From: an uncultured candidate division Zixibacteria bacterium
GTDB taxonomy: Bacteria; Zixibacteria; MSB-5A5; GN15; PGXB01
NCBI GenBank assembly: GCA_937925655.1
Contig: CALAMC010000111.1
Location: 40,868-104,867 of the forward strand
DNA: 64,000 bases
Reading direction: 5' to 3'
Within the stretch, counting starts at the first letter, position 1; the number at the start of each line of letters is the position of its first letter. The position numbers and the translations under genes were made by a program. Below, one piece after another: positions 62,191-64,000 of the stretch. Below the pieces are notes generated by a model. That model searched no databases. It was not told the origin of the DNA and saw only the letters and a program-made list of their open reading frames with translations.

Positions 62191-64000
62191 ATGAAATTAA
62201 GCGAATTTTGGTCGGCAAAGAGTCTTCGATTCAAGCTCATTTCGGGTATCTTGATTTCGCTGGCTCCGATGATAGCCATTGTGGCGGCGACCTACCAGTA
62301 TAATAAGTCGGCGTCAGTCGAAAACAGCGGGCATATAATGGAATTGGTCGCCAAAAATGGGGCTCGGTCGATGAATACGTATCTTGCCGGTCAATCCAAA
62401 ATCTTTTCGGATTGGATTAGAGACGATATTTATGGCCTGGCTATTGAATTCAATACTATAGAAGAGATGCGGAGCCAGTTCGGGACGATGCTAAAGGAGG
62501 CTCCCGATTTTGCGCTGTTGCTTCTGGCCGACAAACAGGGGGCGACGATAATCGCTTGTGGTTCCCCCAAATATTCTGATAAGACTTCATCCATAGCCGG
62601 CGCCAAGGTAGAAAATGCGCAGGAATTAATGACCAAAGGCGTTGCCTCGGTCGATGTGGCTTCCAGTGCCTTATTAAAAGGCCTGGGGGATAAATCTCCG
62701 GCGACCATGCGATTTGCTTTTCCCGCCAAAAACAGCTCGAATGAAGTCTGCGGTCTGTTTGTGGCCTATCTGGATTGGTCGGAAATACAGAAAAAAGTGA
62801 TTGCCGTCGCCAATGAACTGACCGGCCAGGGACTTGAAGGAACCCATGCGGCCGTATTTGACAGAAAGAATAACATTGTATTGAGTCATTCTGAAGCCGG
62901 AAACATCGGTGGGGCGCTTAATTGCGGAACGACATTTTTGTCCTGGCTTGGCAATGGCAATGAGCTTAACCTTAAGACCGAAAACTACAACGATGCTCCG
63001 CATTATGTCATCTATGATAAATTGTATGATGGACAAAATCGGGTAGATCGGGACGGCAATGCCAACGGGGACGCCAAAATCGTATTATCGTTGTTTGTCC
63101 CCGAAAAGAGCATAATGGGCCAGGTGCGGCAGGTCCTGTACATGTCACTGCTGTTTGCCGCCATTGGCGCCATATTATCCTTGATTATTACTATTGTGCT
63201 CGATAAATCCATTGCACGGCCCGTCAAAGGAATAATCGAAAACCTTACCCATGGGGCGTATCAGGTGGAATCGGCGGCGAGCCAGGTTGCCGGAGCCAGC
63301 CAGTCTCTGGCGGAAGGGGCCTCGGAACAAGCTTCATCGCTGGAAGAAACATCAGCATCGCTTGAGCAGATAACCGGTATGACGCGCCGGAATGCCGACA
63401 ATGCCAGACAAGCCAATATTCTCGCCAACGACGCCAGTTCGGCGGCAGATAAGGGTGCCGCGGCTATGGAAGGAATGTCTAAGGCCATGCAGGAAATCAA
63501 ACGTTCCTCTGACGAAACCGCCAAAATAATAAAGGTTATCGATGAAATCGCTTTCCAGACCAATCTTTTGGCCCTAAATGCCGCCGTCGAAGCGGCCCGC
63601 GCCGGAGAAGCCGGCAAAGGATTTGCCGTGGTGGCCGAAGAGGTGCGTAACCTCGCCCAGCGGAGCGCCGAAGCCGCGAAAAACACGAACACGTTAATCG
63701 AGGGGTCGCAGAAAAACGCCGACAACGGTGTCCGCGCAACCCAGGAATTGGTCGGTATGCTCAATGAAATAACCACCGGCATCAAAAAAGTAAGCGGTTT
63801 GATTAATGAAGTTACCGCCGCCAGCGAAGAACAATCCCAGGGAATAAATCAGGTGAACGAGGCGGTGACCCAGATGGATCAGGTTACCCAGCAGAATGCG
63901 GCCAATGCCGAGGAATCGTCGTCGGCCAGCGAAGAGCTTTCTTCACAGGCTCAACAGCTGCAGGAAATTGTCCGGGAGTTGACAATTATCGTCGAGGGGA
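62191..64000 (+). CDS. Methyl-accepting chemotaxis protein, N-terminal part (cut at window end)
   Basis: The ATG follows GGAGGG; the frame stays open to the window edge for about 603 residues. First membrane segment 18-34; a large periplasmic region of about 290 residues with dCache-type features (MNTYLAGQSKIFSDWI, FALLLLADKQGATI, AAVFDRKNNIVLSH); second segment about 315-335. The HAMP is reduced to IARPVKGIIENL. The signalling domain is nearly the same as that of the upstream receptor (DEIAFQTNLLALNAA). Not in phase with any stop in this window, so the C-terminus is unknown. Confidence 0.92.
   Translation, partial: MKLSEFWSAKSLRFKLISGILISLAPMIAIVAATYQYNKSASVENSGHIMELVAKNGARSMNTYLAGQSKIFSDWIRDDIYGLAIEFNTIEEMRSQFGTMLKEAPDFALLLLADKQGATIIACGSPKYSDKTSSIAGAKVENAQELMTKGVASVDVASSALLKGLGDKSPATMRFAFPAKNSSNEVCGLFVAYLDWSEIQKKVIAVANELTGQGLEGTHAAVFDRKNNIVLSHSEAGNIGGALNCGTTFLSWLGNGNELNLKTENYNDAPHYVIYDKLYDGQNRVDRDGNANGDAKIVLSLFVPEKSIMGQVRQVLYMSLLFAAIGAILSLIITIVLDKSIARPVKGIIENLTHGAYQVESAASQVAGASQSLAEGASEQASSLEETSASLEQITGMTRRNADNARQANILANDASSAADKGAAAMEGMSKAMQEIKRSSDETAKIIKVIDEIAFQTNLLALNAAVEAARAGEAGKGFAVVAEEVRNLAQRSAEAAKNTNTLIEGSQKNADNGVRATQELVGMLNEITTGIKKVSGLINEVTAASEEQSQGINQVNEAVTQMDQVTQQNAANAEESSSASEELSSQAQQLQEIVRELTIIVEG

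Overview
The window looks like chromosomal DNA of a diderm bacterium of the FCB group. A Zixibacteria-like lineage is my best guess, not a proven one. The evidence is a TonB-dependent receptor with an N-terminal carboxypeptidase-regulatory-like domain, a PorX-type response regulator, a protein with a type IX secretion (T9SS)-like C-terminal domain, and several large secreted proteins ending in dockerin-type Ca-binding repeats. Base composition is moderately GC and even, except for an AT-richer accessory patch around 30.9-32.7 kb.

Layout. (1) 1-9.8 kb: division and cell wall (dcw) cluster murF(partial)-mraY-murD-ftsW-murG-murC-ftsQ-ftsA-ftsZ, tightly packed with several 4-base overlaps, without murB or ddl. 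(2) 10-13.4 kb: a very short flagellin behind a good sigma-54 promoter match, a convergent secreted dockerin protein, and rpmB. (3) 13.6-27.2 kb: a long co-directional run: serS, histidine kinase, porX-like regulator, tsaE, tsaB, rimI, accD, folC, then two sensor kinases and an NtrC-type sigma-54 activator, followed by a degenerate GGDEF-like gene with its own sigma-54 promoter match. (4) 27.3-30.9 kb: valS (minus strand) and mazG. (5) 30.9-32.8 kb: accessory patch with an AT-rich orphan gene, palindromic repeats, 20-21 bp minisatellite arrays and a GIY-YIG nuclease gene lying inside inverted copies of the palindrome. (6) 32.8-45 kb: envelope and secreted proteins: a propeller/PKD/dockerin protein, a PNGase F-like protein with a T9SS-like C-terminus, an enoyl-CoA hydratase-family enzyme, a symporter plus outer-membrane barrel pair, a CsgG-OmpA fusion, a small barrel and a lipoprotein. 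(7) 45-48 kb: a candidate sigma-54-driven small RNA, a DUF116 gene, tRNA-Met(CAT) and a serine hydrolase. (8) 48-54 kb: TonB receptor, beta-helix/dockerin protein and a PhoB-like regulator, each preceded by three TTAANA-like hexamers spaced exactly 11 bp, which suggests one Pho-type regulon. (9) 54.5-64 kb: chemosensory island with cheA (carrying an MshEN-like insert), cheW, a DcaP-like porin, a Cache chemoreceptor, a LivK-like binding protein and a second chemoreceptor cut by the window edge.

The main leads are the GIY-YIG/palindrome element with its minisatellites, the 11-bp triple repeats at three envelope or regulatory promoters, the sigma-54 promoter set including an orphan promoter-terminator pair, the co-occurrence of a PorX-type regulator with a T9SS-type cargo, and a chemotaxis locus that includes its own porin and binding protein. 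All calls come from reading the sequence; no database search was run.
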